Positions 1 to 9,045 of a stretch of DNA of 64,000 bases are shown here, in pieces. The DNA lies in contig NZ_CP035632.1 of assembly GCF_008807075.1 (NCBI RefSeq), positions 1,364,001-1,428,000 of the forward strand, given 5' to 3'. Numbering within the stretch: position 1 is the stretch's first letter; every line of letters begins with the position of its first letter. A program made the translations under genes and the position numbers. This DNA comes from Synechococcus sp. RSCCF101 (lineage in GTDB: Bacteria > Cyanobacteriota > Cyanobacteriia > PCC-6307 > Cyanobiaceae). Under the pieces are notes generated by a model. That model was not told where the DNA came from and ran no database searches. It was given only the letters and a program-made list of their open reading frames with translations.

Positions 1-1800
1 TCGATGCAGGTGCCGCGGGTGCCCTACTCCCTGTTCATCGATCAGGTGAACGACGGAGCGGTGAAGCGGGCCTACATCACCCAGGACCAGATCCGCTACG
101 AACTGGCCAATGCGGAGGACGGAACGCCTTCGGTGCTGGCCACCACGCCGATCTTCGACATGGATCTGCCGCAGCGGCTGGAGAGCAAGGGCGTTGAATT
201 CGCCGCCGCCCCCCCGAAGAAACCCAACATCTTCACCACCATCCTCAGCTGGGTGGTGCCGCCACTGATCTTCATCCTGGTGCTGCAGTTCTTCGCCCGT
301 CGCTCGATGGGCGGCGGCGGCGCCCAGGGAGCCCTGAGCTTTACCAAGTCGAAGGCCAAGGTGTACGTGCCGGATGAATCCTCCCGCGTCACCTTCGCCG
401 ATGTGGCCGGCGTGGACGAGGCCAAGCAGGAACTGACTGAGATCGTCGACTTCCTCAAGACGCCCGAGCGCTATGCGGCCATCGGCGCCCGCATCCCCAA
501 GGGCGTGCTGCTGGTGGGCCCTCCCGGTACGGGCAAGACGCTGCTCTCGAAGGCCGTGGCCGGTGAGGCCGGAGTGCCCTTCTTCATCATCTCCGGTTCG
601 GAGTTCGTCGAACTGTTCGTCGGCGCCGGCGCGGCCCGGGTGCGGGATCTGTTCGAGCAGGCCAAGAAGAAGGCTCCCTGCATCATCTTCATCGACGAGC
701 TCGATGCCATCGGCAAGAGCCGTTCCGGATCGATGGGCGTGGTCGGCGGCAACGACGAGCGGGAGCAGACGCTGAACCAGTTGCTCACCGAGATGGATGG
801 CTTCAGCGCCAAGGACAAGCCGGTGATCGTGCTGGCGGCCACCAACCAGCCCGAGGTGCTGGACGCGGCGCTGCTGCGCCCCGGTCGCTTCGACCGTCAG
901 GTGCTGGTGGACCGTCCCGACCTCTCAGGCCGGCGCACCATCCTCGGCATCTACGCCGGCAAGGTGAAGCTGGCCTCGGCGGTGGATCTCGACCGGATCG
1001 CCCAGGCCACCAGCGGCTTCGCCGGGGCCGACCTGGCCAACCTGGTGAACGAAGCGGCTCTTCTCGCCGCCCGCAACAACCGCAATGCGGTGGAGCAGCA
1101 GGACCTCAACGAGGCGATCGAGCGTGTGGTGGCCGGCCTGGAGAAGAAGAGCCGCGTGCTGCAGGACGACGAGAAGCGGGTCGTGGCTTACCACGAGGTG
1201 GGTCACGCGATCGTGGGGCACCTGATGCCGGGCGGCAGCAAGGTGGCCAAGATCTCGATCGTGCCGCGGGGCATGAGCGCCCTCGGCTACACGCTGCAGC
1301 TGCCCACCGAGGAGCGCTTCCTCAATTCCAAGGAGGATCTCGAGGGTCAGATCGCCACCCTGCTGGGAGGCCGCTCGGCCGAGGAGATCGTGTTCGGCAA
1401 GATCACCACCGGCGCCGCCAACGATCTGCAGCGGGCCACCGACATCGCCGAGCAGATGATCGGCACCTACGGCATGAGCGACACGCTCGGGCCGCTGGCC
1501 TACGACAAGCAGGGCGGCGGCCGCTTCCTCGGCGGCGCCAACAACCCGCGCCGTGCGGTGAGCGATGCCACCGCCCAGGCGATCGACCGGGAGGTGCGCG
1601 GTCTGGTGGATCGGGCCCACGATCAGGCCCTGGGCATCCTCCATGCCAACCGGGATCTGCTGGAGGCCATCGCCGGCCGCATCCTCGAGAAGGAGGTGAT
1701 CGAGGGCGATGAGCTGAAGGACCTCCTGTCCCGGAGCCTGCGGCCCGATGGCAGCGGCGAAGCCCTCACCGATGAGGTGGGCCAGGAGGTGCCGGCCTGA
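1..1800 (+). CDS. ftsH: FtsH ATP-dependent zinc metalloprotease (5'-truncated by window edge)
   Basis: Membrane-anchored AAA+ protease that degrades membrane and damaged proteins; in cyanobacteria FtsH complexes take part in photosystem II D1 turnover. The reading frame is open from base 1, so the true start and first membrane helix lie outside the window. Counting from the first Met at base 4, a hydrophobic helix lies near residues 78-97, Walker A GPPGTGKT at 172-179, Walker [11 protein letters not shown] follows, and the zinc-binding HEVGH is at 397-401. The C-terminal protease domain is complete and ends in an acidic tail. It lies about 100 bp upstream of argF on the same strand. The family is certain; which of the cyanobacterial FtsH paralogues this is cannot be settled by eye. 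Confidence 0.97.
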   Translation, partial: SMQVPRVPYSLFIDQVNDGAVKRAYITQDQIRYELANAEDGTPSVLATTPIFDMDLPQRLESKGVEFAAAPPKKPNIFTTILSWVVPPLIFILVLQFFARRSMGGGGAQGALSFTKSKAKVYVPDESSRVTFADVAGVDEAKQELTEIVDFLKTPERYAAIGARIPKGVLLVGPPGTGKTLLSKAVAGEAGVPFFIISGSEFVELFVGAGAARVRDLFEQAKKKAPCIIFIDELDAIGKSRSGSMGVVGGNDEREQTLNQLLTEMDGFSAKDKPVIVLAATNQPEVLDAALLRPGRFDRQVLVDRPDLSGRRTILGIYAGKVKLASAVDLDRIAQATSGFAGADLANLVNEAALLAARNNRNAVEQQDLNEAIERVVAGLEKKSRVLQDDEKRVVAYHEVGHAIVGHLMPGGSKVAKISIVPRGMSALGYTLQLPTEERFLNSKEDLEGQIATLLGGRSAEEIVFGKITTGAANDLQRATDIAEQMIGTYGMSDTLGPLAYDKQGGGRFLGGANNPRRAVSDATAQAIDREVRGLVDRAHDQALGILHANRDLLEAIAGRILEKEVIEGDELKDLLSRSLRPDGSGEALTDEVGQEVPA

Positions 1801-1899
1801 ACCGGGGCCCAGGCAGACTGGGATTCAACGCGAGCGGCCGGTCCTCCTCTTTCGCGGGGGTCCGGCCGCTCGGCCTTTGCCCCTTCCGATCGAGGCCGC

Positions 1900-2862
1900 A
1901 TGACGACGGTGCCCCATGAGCAGCTCCAGCGGGTGCTCGCCCCGCTTTCCGGCCGTGACTACCTCTCCAGCACCGACGCCGACGCCGATCAGACCCGGGC
2001 CCTGCTCGATCTGGCCCTGCAGCTCAAGAGCGGTGAACGCCGCATCGACCTCTCTGGTCGGATCCTCGGGCTGATCTTCACCAAGGCCTCCACCCGCACC
2101 CGGGTGAGCTTCAACGTGGCCATGGCCCGCCTGAACGGCCAGACCCTGGATCTCAATCCGGCCGTGACCCAGGTGGGTCGGGGCGAACCGCTGGAGGACA
2201 CGGCCCGCGTGCTCAGCCGCTACTGCGATGTGCTGGCGGTGCGCACCTACGACCACGAGGAACTGGAGCGCTATGCCCACTGGGCCACGGTGCCGGTGGT
2301 GAATGCCCTCACCGACCTCGAGCATCCCTGCCAGGCCCTGGCTGACTACCTCACGATGGAGGAGCACTTCGGGGCGCTGCAGGGCCTCACCATGGCCTAT
2401 GTGGGCGATGGCAACAACGTGGCCCACTCGCTCGTGCTGGCCGGGGCCCTGCTGGGGGTGAACGTGACCCTGGCCTGCCCGCAGGGCTACGACCCCGATG
2501 CGGCGCTGATGGAGCGGGCGGGGGTGCTGGCTCAGAGCAACGGCTGCCGGGTGCAGGTGGTGCGGGAGCCGCTGGAGGCCGTGCGCGGCGCTCACGCGCT
2601 CTACACCGATGTGTGGGCCTCGATGGGCCAGGAGGAGGAACAGGCGATCCGGGAGAAGGCCTTCCGCGGCTACTGCCTCGATGAAACGCTGCTGTCGGAG
2701 GCTGATGCCCGGGCGATCGTGCTGCACTGTCTGCCGGCCCACCGGGGCGAGGAGATCAGCGCCGGGGTGATGGAGGGTGAGGCCAGCCGGGTGTTCGACC
2801 AGGCCGAGAACCGCCTCCACGCCCAGCAGGCCCTGCTGGCCGCTCTGATGGGCGGCGTCTGA
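1900..2862 (+). CDS. argF: Ornithine carbamoyltransferase
   Basis: Cytoplasmic enzyme of arginine biosynthesis that joins carbamoyl phosphate to ornithine to give citrulline. The 320-residue length is normal for the family. Carbamoyl-phosphate-binding STRTR is at residues 64-68, HPCQ at 142-145, and the ornithine-loop HCLPAHRG begins at residue 276. The start ATG at 1900 gives the expected N-terminus. The gene stands between ftsH and lexA on the same strand, with spacers of about 100 bp on each side, so it is probably transcribed on its own. Confidence 0.97.
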   Translation: MTTVPHEQLQRVLAPLSGRDYLSSTDADADQTRALLDLALQLKSGERRIDLSGRILGLIFTKASTRTRVSFNVAMARLNGQTLDLNPAVTQVGRGEPLEDTARVLSRYCDVLAVRTYDHEELERYAHWATVPVVNALTDLEHPCQALADYLTMEEHFGALQGLTMAYVGDGNNVAHSLVLAGALLGVNVTLACPQGYDPDAALMERAGVLAQSNGCRVQVVREPLEAVRGAHALYTDVWASMGQEEEQAIREKAFRGYCLDETLLSEADARAIVLHCLPAHRGEEISAGVMEGEASRVFDQAENRLHAQQALLAALMGGV

Positions 2863-2939
2863 AGGGCGGGCTCTGATCGTCAGACGACGCACCCGGGCCC
2901 GAGCCCCCGCCGAGCCCATCGACACCGGCGCGCCGGGAT

Positions 2940-2953
2940 GGTACATCTGTATG
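2940..2953 (+). promoter_or_regulatory. Candidate LexA (SOS) box upstream of lexA
   Basis: The bases GGTACATCTGTATG match 13 of 14 positions of the cyanobacterial LexA box as I know it (RGTACNNNDGTWCB); the one mismatch is T for C at position 13. The site ends 22 bp before the lexA start codon, as expected for autorepression. The match is seen directly; the regulatory role is inferred. Confidence 0.65.
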
Positions 2954-2975
2954 CACAGGTGCAGCCCGCCGGCCC

Positions 2976-3608
2976 ATGATCCACGGCCTCTCCGCCGCCC
3001 GCGATGAGCTCACCAGCGCCCAGCGGGAGCTCTACGACTGGCTGCGCGACTACATCCGCGAACACCGGCACAGCCCCTCGATCCGCCAGATGGTGGAGGC
3101 GATGGGGCTGCGCTCACCGGCCCCGATCCAGAGCCGCCTGCGTCATCTGCAGCGCAAGGGCTGGATCACCTGGCAGGAGGGCCAGGCGCGCACCCTGCAG
3201 CTGCTGGGCGAGGAGAGCGAGGGGGTGCCGGTGCTGGGCGCCGTGGCGGCCGGCGGCCTGATCGAGAGCTTCGATGACGTGCAGGAACACCTCGATCTGG
3301 CCCCCGTGCTCGATCGCCGCGGCCTGTTCGCCCTGACGGTGAACGGCGACAGCATGGTGGACGCCCACATCGCCGATGGCGACATGGTGCTGATGGAGCC
3401 AGTGGCCGATGCCTCCCGGGTGCGCAACGGCACGATCGTGGCGGCGATGGTGCCCGGTGCCGGCACCACCCTCAAGGTGTTCCACGGCGAGGGATCGCAG
3501 GTGCGGCTGGAGCCCTCCAACCCGGCCTACGAGCCGATCGTGCTGCCCGCCGAGGACGTGCTGGTGCAGGGCACCCTGGTGGCGGTGTGGCGCCCCGTCG
3601 CCGTGTAA
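2976..3608 (+). CDS. lexA: LexA repressor (SOS regulator, S24 self-cleaving protease)
   Basis: Transcriptional repressor that cleaves itself when stimulated by RecA filaments. The 210-residue protein has an N-terminal winged-helix domain (residues about 10-70; HSPSIRQMVEAMGLRS region) and a C-terminal S24 peptidase domain. The Ala-Gly cleavage bond is A92-G93 (AVAAGG), the catalytic serine S126 (GDSMV) and the catalytic lysine K167 (TLKVF). All key residues are present, so self-cleavage should be possible. The start ATG at 2976 was chosen because homology begins a few residues later and a LexA-type box lies just upstream. Confidence 0.95.
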   Translation: MIHGLSAARDELTSAQRELYDWLRDYIREHRHSPSIRQMVEAMGLRSPAPIQSRLRHLQRKGWITWQEGQARTLQLLGEESEGVPVLGAVAAGGLIESFDDVQEHLDLAPVLDRRGLFALTVNGDSMVDAHIADGDMVLMEPVADASRVRNGTIVAAMVPGAGTTLKVFHGEGSQVRLEPSNPAYEPIVLPAEDVLVQGTLVAVWRPVAV

Positions 3609-3621
3609 TCTGTCTCGCGTT

Positions 3622-3694
3622 GGGGCCATAGCTCAGCTGGTAGAGCACCTGCATGGCATGCAGGGGGTCAGGAGTTCGAGTCTCCTTGGCTCCA
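3622..3694 (+). tRNA. tRNA-Ala (GGC anticodon)
   Basis: A 73-nt cloverleaf. The acceptor GGGGCCA pairs with TGGCTCC (one G-T pair), the D-arm contains AGCTCAGCTGGTAGAGC, the anticodon stem CCTGC/GCAGG encloses loop ATGGCAT with anticodon GGC, and the T-arm loop is TTCGAGT. The discriminator base is A and the 3' CCA is not encoded. It starts 13 nt after the lexA stop codon. Confidence 0.95.
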
Positions 3695-3741
3695 CTTCAG
3701 AGTCTCAGTCAGATTGATCTGGCTGGCCAAGTCAGACGGTT

Positions 3742-3814
3742 TCGATGATTCCAATCCGGAATCGATCGACCCGGTTGATGCACCCACGGGTTGGTCGTCA
3801 ACCAGTGGGTGCAT
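3742..3814. terminator. Tandem hairpins between tRNA-Ala and the convergent ferredoxin gene
   Basis: Two inverted repeats lie back to back. The first is TCGATGATTCC (3742-3752) with GGAATCGATCGA (3758-3769), with one bulged base. The second is a perfect 10-bp arm ATGCACCCAC (3778-3787) with GTGGGTGCAT (3805-3814), extended inward by GGTTG/CAACC across one mismatch. No clear T-run follows. The site lies between converging transcripts, so a bidirectional terminator is the likeliest role. Confidence 0.55.
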
Positions 3815-3830
3815 GCTTCCCTCCGGCACC

Positions 3831-4079
3831 TCACCCCCAGGCCGGATCGCTGAAGAGCTCCACCGTCAGCTCCCCATCCCGGCAGGCCGGCACGGTGCTG
3901 ATGCAGGCCCGCACGGTCTGGCCGTTCACATCGATCTCGCAGGCACCGCAGCTGCCGCCGAGGCAGCCGGTGGGGATGGCGAATCCCGCCGCCGAGGCGG
4001 CCGAGAGCCAGTCGGTTCCTGCCGGAACCGTGCTGCGGGCCCCGTTGGGCCAGCGGATGCTCACCGCGGCAGCCGCCAT
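3831..4079 (-). CDS. Small 2Fe-2S ferredoxin-like protein
   Basis: An 82-residue soluble protein of the plant-type ferredoxin fold, probably an electron carrier. The cluster-binding cysteines are in CLGGSCGAC (C-x4-C-x2-C, near residues 39-47), with further cysteines near residue 59 and in STVPAC. It is shorter than PetF. It is the last gene of the minus-strand group winged-helix protein, cobQ, ClC channel, ferredoxin, with 25 bp between the ClC stop and its start. The redox partner cannot be read from the sequence. Confidence 0.85.
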   Translation of the reverse strand: MAAAAVSIRWPNGARSTVPAGTDWLSAASAAGFAIPTGCLGGSCGACEIDVNGQTVRACISTVPACRDGELTVELFSDPAWG

Positions 4080-4104
4080 CGATCCACCTGCGCAGGCTCA
4101 GGGC

Positions 4105-5355
4105 TCATTCTGAAGCCGCGAGTCGCCCCCGGGAGAGCACGCGAGTGCTGAGCTGCCCGATCAGCACACCGATCAGCAGGGCACCGGCCGCATGGCCCTC
4201 AAGCAGCGCCAGCCCCAGCACCAGAGCCACCACCGGCGCCCCCAGCAGGGCCGAGAGGGTGCCGCCGGTCACGCCCGCCACCCAGCTCTGGGGCTCCCCC
4301 CACCAGGGCAGCAGACCATGAGCCCCTAGTCCTACGCAGGCGCTGGCCAGGATTGCGGGGAAGAACAATCCGCCGCGCCAGCCCGTTTCCAGGCAGAGAG
4401 CGGCCAGCAGCAGCTTGGCGAGGCCCGAGAGCAGCAGCAGCGGCGCCCCGGTGGGTGCATCCAGCAGCAGAGGGCGCAGCTGCTGCTCGCCTGAGAACAC
4501 GGCCAGGGGAAGGCACCACCCGCTGAAGGCCAGCAGCAGGCCGGTGGCCGGGGTGAGCCAGAGCGGCGGGTCGTCGCGCAGACAGCGCCTCAGCAGGCCA
4601 CGCCAGGCCAGGGCCACGCGGCCCAGGAGCAGCCCCAGCAGGCCGGCCACCACAGACACCGAGAGCGCGGCGAGACCCTGCTGCCCACCATCGGGCCACT
4701 GATAGGGAACACCGGCCAGCCCGCCCAGGGCGCGGCCGCCGCCGGCGGTCACGAAGCCGGCCAGGCCGGCCAGGGTGCCCGGCAGCCAGCGCCAGAGCAG
4801 CGACCAGCGGCGGCCGGCCAGCACCGCCCCGCCCAGCAGCGGCGCCTGGAAGATGCCGAGGCTGCCGGCCACGGCGGCTGCCGGCAGGGCCTGATCCCGG
4901 CCGCGCCAGAGGCCGTGGCTGATCAGGGCCACCAGGCGGGTGAGCAGCGCCTCGGGGCCGATGGGGGCTCCACCCAGAAGCGCCAGGGCACCGCTGAGCA
5001 GCTGACGCCACCAGCCGGCGCTGCTCAGCCCGGCGGACCCGCGCAGCTCCCGCAGGGTGTCGGGCAGTTCGGGCAGCAGGGCAGGGGAGGCCGAGGCCGC
5101 CCCGGGAGCGCCGCCGGTCCGCCGAAGGACGGCGAGCCCGAGCCCCACCGGCAGCGTGATCGCGAGCGCGGCCAGGAGTGTGCGGGAGCTCGGGGCGCCC
5201 GCCAGCACCCCCTTGCCCCACACCAGCCCCAGCAGCGCATCGAGCCCCCGCAGGCTGAAGGCGGCCAGGGATCCACCCGCCGCACCCACCAGCACCGCCA
5301 GAGCCAGAGCCGTCAGCAGCGCCAGCCAGGCAGGGCGGTCGTGGCGGGACCTCAT
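4105..5355 (-). CDS. ClC-family chloride channel/transporter-like membrane protein
   Basis: A 416-residue, very hydrophobic protein with about ten predicted membrane segments. It resembles ClC channels and antiporters through GAPIGPEAL (compare GxEGP) and [12 protein letters not shown] (compare the GxFxP selectivity-filter motif). The first ClC motif, GSGIP, is not recognisable, so ion selectivity and transport mode are uncertain. Its ATG overlaps the cobQ stop codon in an ATGA quartet (5352-5355), which implies translational coupling. Why it is linked to cobyric acid synthase is unclear. Confidence 0.75.
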   Translation of the reverse strand: MRSRHDRPAWLALLTALALAVLVGAAGGSLAAFSLRGLDALLGLVWGKGVLAGAPSSRTLLAALAITLPVGLGLAVLRRTGGAPGAASASPALLPELPDTLRELRGSAGLSSAGWWRQLLSGALALLGGAPIGPEALLTRLVALISHGLWRGRDQALPAAAVAGSLGIFQAPLLGGAVLAGRRWSLLWRWLPGTLAGLAGFVTAGGGRALGGLAGVPYQWPDGGQQGLAALSVSVVAGLLGLLLGRVALAWRGLLRRCLRDDPPLWLTPATGLLLAFSGWCLPLAVFSGEQQLRPLLLDAPTGAPLLLLSGLAKLLLAALCLETGWRGGLFFPAILASACVGLGAHGLLPWWGEPQSWVAGVTGGTLSALLGAPVVALVLGLALLEGHAAGALLIGVLIGQLSTRVLSRGRLAASE

Positions 5356-6917
5356 GGAGCCAGCAGGGGCGCGAGGTTCACATGCTCCTCGAAGGCCTCC
5401 GCCAGCCGGTCGAGCAGCAACTCCCGCTGACGGGCGTGGTGGGGAACCTGCTCCGGCAGCGGCGCCAGGCCGCGCCTCGCCCGCAGGTGGTTGAGCCAGC
5501 GGCGACGCCAGGGTCCGTTCTCGAACAGGCCGTGCAGATAGCTGCCCGCCACCGAGCCCTGCTGCCAGCCCAGACCCGGCTCGGCCAGCCAGGCCCCGCC
5601 ATTCGCAGCGGCAGTCCCGCCAGCCGCCTCACCCAGCCAGTTCGACTGGCCCTGGTGCAGCTCAAAGCCCTCGATCAGCCAGGGCGCCTCGCCGGACGCA
5701 GCACCTGTCGGCTCGGTGCCCGCCGCGGGAGGCAGACCGGCGCCGGCGCAGGTGGGCACCCGCCGGCGCCGCAGGGTCTTGCCCGGCTCGAACACGGTGC
5801 GCAGTGGAAGCAGGCCGAGCCCATGCGCCTCGGCCCGGCCACCCTCGAGGCCGCCGGGGTCCTGCAGCTCCCGCCCCAGCATCTGCATGCCGCCGCAGAG
5901 GCCGAACACCACGCCTCCCGCCGCCGCATAGGCGCCCAGCTGATCGGCGAGACCGCTCTGCTGCAGCACCTGCAGATCGGCCAGGGTTCGCTTGCTGCCC
6001 GGCAGCAGCACCGCATCCGGCCGACCCAGCACGCCGCCGGGGCTGAGCCAGCGCAGCCGCAGCGAGGGCTCGGCCTCCAGGGGGTCGAGGTCGGAGAAGT
6101 TGCTCAGGGACGGCAGCCGCAGCACGGCGATCTCCAGCTCGGCGGCGGACTTGCGGCCGCGCCGTTCCAGCAGATCGAGGGAGTCCTCGGGGGGGAAGCA
6201 CTCCTCCAGCCAGGGCATCACGCCCAGCACCGGCAGGCCGGTGCGCTGCTCGAGCCAGCGGCGTCCGTCGTCGAACAGGCTGCGGCGGCCGCGGAAACGG
6301 TTGATCAGCAACCCGCGGATCAGGGGCCGTTCCACCGGCCGCAGCAGGGCCAGGGTTCCCACGATCTGGGCGAACACGCCGCCGCGTTCGATGTCGGCCA
6401 CCAGCAGGCAGCGGGCCCTGAGGAACTGGGCCAGCCGCAGGTTGGTGAGATCGCGCGGCTGCAGGTTCATCTCCACGGGGCTGCCCGCACCCTCCAGCAC
6501 GAGCCGGCCGCCGGGGTGGGCCTGCCGGAGCTGATCGAGACCGGTGCGGATCGCTTGCCAACCCGGCCGGAACCAGTCGCGGTAGTAGTGCTCCGCCCGG
6601 CTGGTCCCGGCCCGCCGACCCAGGTGGATCACCTCGCTGGTGGTGTCGCCCTGGGGTTTGAGCAGCACCGGGTTCATGCTCACCTCCGGCTCCAGCTGCG
6701 CTGCCCACGCCTGCAGCGCCTGGGAATAGGCCATCTCACCGCCACCGGCATCCACCCAGGCATTGAGGCTCATGTTCTGCCCCTTGAAGGGGAGCGGCCG
6801 CTCACCGCGGCGGCGCAGCACCCGGCAGAGCGCCGCCGTCATCAGCGACTTGCCGGCACCGCTGCTGGTGCCCAGCACCATCAGGGGCGGCTGGGCAGCG
6901 GACCCGTGCTGGCCCAT
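5352..6917 (-). CDS. cobQ: Cobyric acid synthase
   Basis: Glutamine-dependent amidotransferase of (pseudo)cobalamin synthesis that amidates side chains b, d, e and g of adenosylcobyrinic acid a,c-diamide. The N-terminal dethiobiotin-synthetase-like ATPase domain has the P-loop GTSSGAGKS near residues 17-25 and [11 protein letters not shown]. The C-terminal class I glutaminase domain has the nucleophile Cys in [11 protein letters not shown] and the His in SYLHGLFEN. The length of 521 residues is normal. It overlaps its upstream neighbour by one base (TGATG) and its downstream neighbour by four. Confidence 0.95.
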   Translation of the reverse strand: MGQHGSAAQPPLMVLGTSSGAGKSLMTAALCRVLRRRGERPLPFKGQNMSLNAWVDAGGGEMAYSQALQAWAAQLEPEVSMNPVLLKPQGDTTSEVIHLGRRAGTSRAEHYYRDWFRPGWQAIRTGLDQLRQAHPGGRLVLEGAGSPVEMNLQPRDLTNLRLAQFLRARCLLVADIERGGVFAQIVGTLALLRPVERPLIRGLLINRFRGRRSLFDDGRRWLEQRTGLPVLGVMPWLEECFPPEDSLDLLERRGRKSAAELEIAVLRLPSLSNFSDLDPLEAEPSLRLRWLSPGGVLGRPDAVLLPGSKRTLADLQVLQQSGLADQLGAYAAAGGVVFGLCGGMQMLGRELQDPGGLEGGRAEAHGLGLLPLRTVFEPGKTLRRRRVPTCAGAGLPPAAGTEPTGAASGEAPWLIEGFELHQGQSNWLGEAAGGTAAANGGAWLAEPGLGWQQGSVAGSYLHGLFENGPWRRRWLNHLRARRGLAPLPEQVPHHARQRELLLDRLAEAFEEHVNLAPLLAP

Positions 6918-7273
6918 CAGAGCCGAGGCCAGCGGCGGCGAAGGCCCTGTCGCAGCCGCATCAGCGGCCCCGGCGGCGGCCAGCCCTCAGGCCAGTGCTG
7001 CAGCAGCTCGCGCCCCAGGGGCGTGAGGCGCACGCGTTCGGTGAGGCCCTGGCCGTCCACCTCGCGCCGCAGCACCCCGAGCCGGATCAGCCAGATCAGG
7101 TCGTCGTCCACCTGGGAGGCGGAATAGCCGGCGCTGCAGAGGGCCGGATCGCCGCAGATCTCATCAGCGCGCAGGGGCCCCTCCGCCACCCGCCGGTAGA
7201 AGCCCGCGGTGAAGGGCAGACAGCGGAGCGCCTCGGAGGCCCGGCGCAGGGAGGGGGAAGCCCAGCTCATCAC
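6917..7273 (-). CDS. Conserved cyanobacterial winged-helix-like protein
   Basis: A 118-residue protein with a predicted compact helical DNA-binding-like fold: [20 protein letters not shown] reads as a recognition-type helix and is followed by an R-E-V wing. It resembles what I remember as the Npun_F0494 family of cyanobacterial proteins of unknown function; that assignment is from memory. It is the first gene of the cobQ-ClC-ferredoxin group and its stop overlaps the cobQ start. The function is unknown. Confidence 0.65.
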   Translation of the reverse strand: MMSWASPSLRRASEALRCLPFTAGFYRRVAEGPLRADEICGDPALCSAGYSASQVDDDLIWLIRLGVLRREVDGQGLTERVRLTPLGRELLQHWPEGWPPPGPLMRLRQGLRRRWPRL

Positions 7274-7350
7274 TGCAGGCTAGGAAGCGGCCGCCGCCGC
7301 TCAGGTTCCGGCCTCCGGCCAGGCTGGACCTGAGATCCGGTACTGGTGGC

Positions 7351-8004
7351 ATGTCCGAGCAAGCGTCCTCCCCCTTTGCCGCTCCACCGGCCGGGCGCGA
7401 TCTGGTGCTGGCCTCCGCCTCGCCGGCCCGCCGCCGACTACTGGAGCAGGCCGGCCTGCCCCACCGGGTGCTGGTGAGCGGCCTGGATGAACGCGGCATC
7501 CAGCACGCGGATGCCCGGGAGCTGGTGCAGCGGCTGGCGCAGGCCAAGGCCGAAGCCGTGGCGGATCGGTTGCCGGAGACCGGTGGCCTCGGGGCGATCG
7601 GGGAGCCCCCGCAGGAGCAACTGGTGCTGGGGTGTGACTCCCTGCTGCTCTTCGACGGGGAGGCCTGCGGCAAGCCGGCCGATGCCGAGGAGGCCTGCCG
7701 CCGCTGGCAGCGCATGCGAGGCCACTGGGGCGACCTGCTCACCGGTCACTGCCTGCTGCGGCGCAGCGATGGCTCAGCCGGCGGCTGGCAGACGGAGCGA
7801 GCGGTGATCAGCACCCGCGTGACCTTCGCTGCGCTGAGTGATCAGGAGATCCGCGACTACGTGGCGACCGGTGAACCCCTGGCCTGCGCCGGCTGCTTTG
7901 CTCTGGAGGGGAAGGGAGGGATGGTGGTGGAACGCCTGGAGGGTTGCTACAGCAACGTGATCGGCCTCAGCCTTCCCTGGCTGCGGCGCGCTCTGCAGGC
8001 CTGA
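7351..8004 (+). CDS. maf: Maf-family nucleoside triphosphate pyrophosphatase
   Basis: Cytoplasmic house-cleaning enzyme that hydrolyses non-canonical or methylated nucleoside triphosphates to monophosphates. The 217-residue protein opens with [18 protein letters not shown], the Maf signature (residues about 14-30), and carries the family blocks [11 protein letters not shown] and GKPADAEEA. It ends three bases before the stop of the convergent APH-like gene, marking the left border of the accessory region. Confidence 0.93.
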   Translation: MSEQASSPFAAPPAGRDLVLASASPARRRLLEQAGLPHRVLVSGLDERGIQHADARELVQRLAQAKAEAVADRLPETGGLGAIGEPPQEQLVLGCDSLLLFDGEACGKPADAEEACRRWQRMRGHWGDLLTGHCLLRRSDGSAGGWQTERAVISTRVTFAALSDQEIRDYVATGEPLACAGCFALEGKGGMVVERLEGCYSNVIGLSLPWLRRALQA

Positions 8005-8007
8005 GCG

Positions 8008-9009
8008 TCAGACCGCGAAATCAGCTGACTGCAGGAACACCTCACAGAAGCGCAGACAGCGTTGAAAGCGTTCGCTGTAGCGGCTGGTGCGGCTGCGCCG
8101 ATGCACGTTCAGCCAGGCGTCAGCGAAACCGAGAACAGCGGCATGGGCGATCGCCTGGACGCTGATCGCCATCTGATGCGATCGAAGCCGGTTGCGGTAA
8201 TGCTCCGACACGCGCTGGAGGGTTGCGAAGCGGAGCGAACGGGAGGAGGTCTCCAGCAGGATGAAGCGAAGATCGAAACCGAAGGGAGCGAGAACGGCGT
8301 TGTCGCAATCGAGCAGGAGAAAGGGGAGGCGTAGGTCGTCGACAGAAGGGGGTTCCGTTGATCCTTGGGACCAACGATCCTTGGGGCCGGACGGTGGCGT
8401 CAGCAGGCCGATGTTGGAGGGAACGAGATCGTTGTGGCACAGGCAGACGTTCTGGAAGATCCCCAGATCACGGGAACGAACCAGAAGAGCGCCATAGGCC
8501 TGTTCTGCCCGCTGCGCCATCTCGTCACTGCGCGCTGCATCGTCCCCGGCGAGGATGGGCGCCAGTTTCTTCGCCGTCAATCCGAAGCTGAAGCGCTTGC
8601 GGGGCAGACCGTTGCGGATCGCGCGGCCACAGTTGCTGGCATTGAAATCAGCCGCACACACCGCCAGCATCTGCTGAACGCGGGCATCGTGATAAAGGGG
8701 CCAACACAGCGGCTGGTGTGGAACAAAGGGGTAGCGCACCACCAGTGCATCGGGCGCCATGCGGATCTGCTCCACAGCCGCCAGGCAGTAGCTGCCTGCA
8801 GACGACTGGATGGCGCCACTGAGAGCCAGGCGATTGATGGCCAGCACCTCCGGATCGAGGCTGCTGAGTTTCACAACCGACTCCGGCCGGCCCTTCTCAA
8901 GCACCAGCCAGCAGCCCAGGCTGCGGCGGCCGGAGGTGCCCAGCGACACCAGTTCCGAGCCGCGGGTGAGCGACTCGAGCAGGGATGGGGGGAGGGCGGG
9001 TTCGGTCAC
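8008..9009 (-). CDS. APH/choline-kinase-fold phosphotransferase-like protein
   Basis: A 333-residue protein with kinase-like motifs: a candidate nucleotide-binding lysine in VVKLSS (about residue 47), the catalytic loop HNDLVPSNI (H192-I200, fitting HxDxxxxN), and the metal-binding LLDCDNA (D234, D236). These define the aminoglycoside phosphotransferase/choline kinase superfamily. It is the last gene of the minus-strand operon and starts 36 bp after the glycosyltransferase. A substrate such as a sugar, choline or ethanolamine decorating the glycosylated SD protein is inference only; it could also be a distant resistance-type kinase. Confidence 0.6.
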   Translation of the reverse strand: MTEPALPPSLLESLTRGSELVSLGTSGRRSLGCWLVLEKGRPESVVKLSSLDPEVLAINRLALSGAIQSSAGSYCLAAVEQIRMAPDALVVRYPFVPHQPLCWPLYHDARVQQMLAVCAADFNASNCGRAIRNGLPRKRFSFGLTAKKLAPILAGDDAARSDEMAQRAEQAYGALLVRSRDLGIFQNVCLCHNDLVPSNIGLLTPPSGPKDRWSQGSTEPPSVDDLRLPFLLLDCDNAVLAPFGFDLRFILLETSSRSLRFATLQRVSEHYRNRLRSHQMAISVQAIAHAAVLGFADAWLNVHRRSRTSRYSERFQRCLRFCEVFLQSADFAV

Positions 9010-9045
9010 AGGCCAGCTGGGCAGATGGCGACTGAGTGCACGGCG

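Noticed and set aside
3622-3694. tRNA-Ala as integration site of the mobile element
   Set aside because: The integrase lies over 31 kb away and no duplicated tRNA 3' end was noticed near it.
5382-7127. Plus-strand open frame of 581 codons opposite cobQ
   Set aside because: Gln/His/Ala-rich antisense translation typical of GC-rich DNA; the minus-strand cobQ motifs are decisive.
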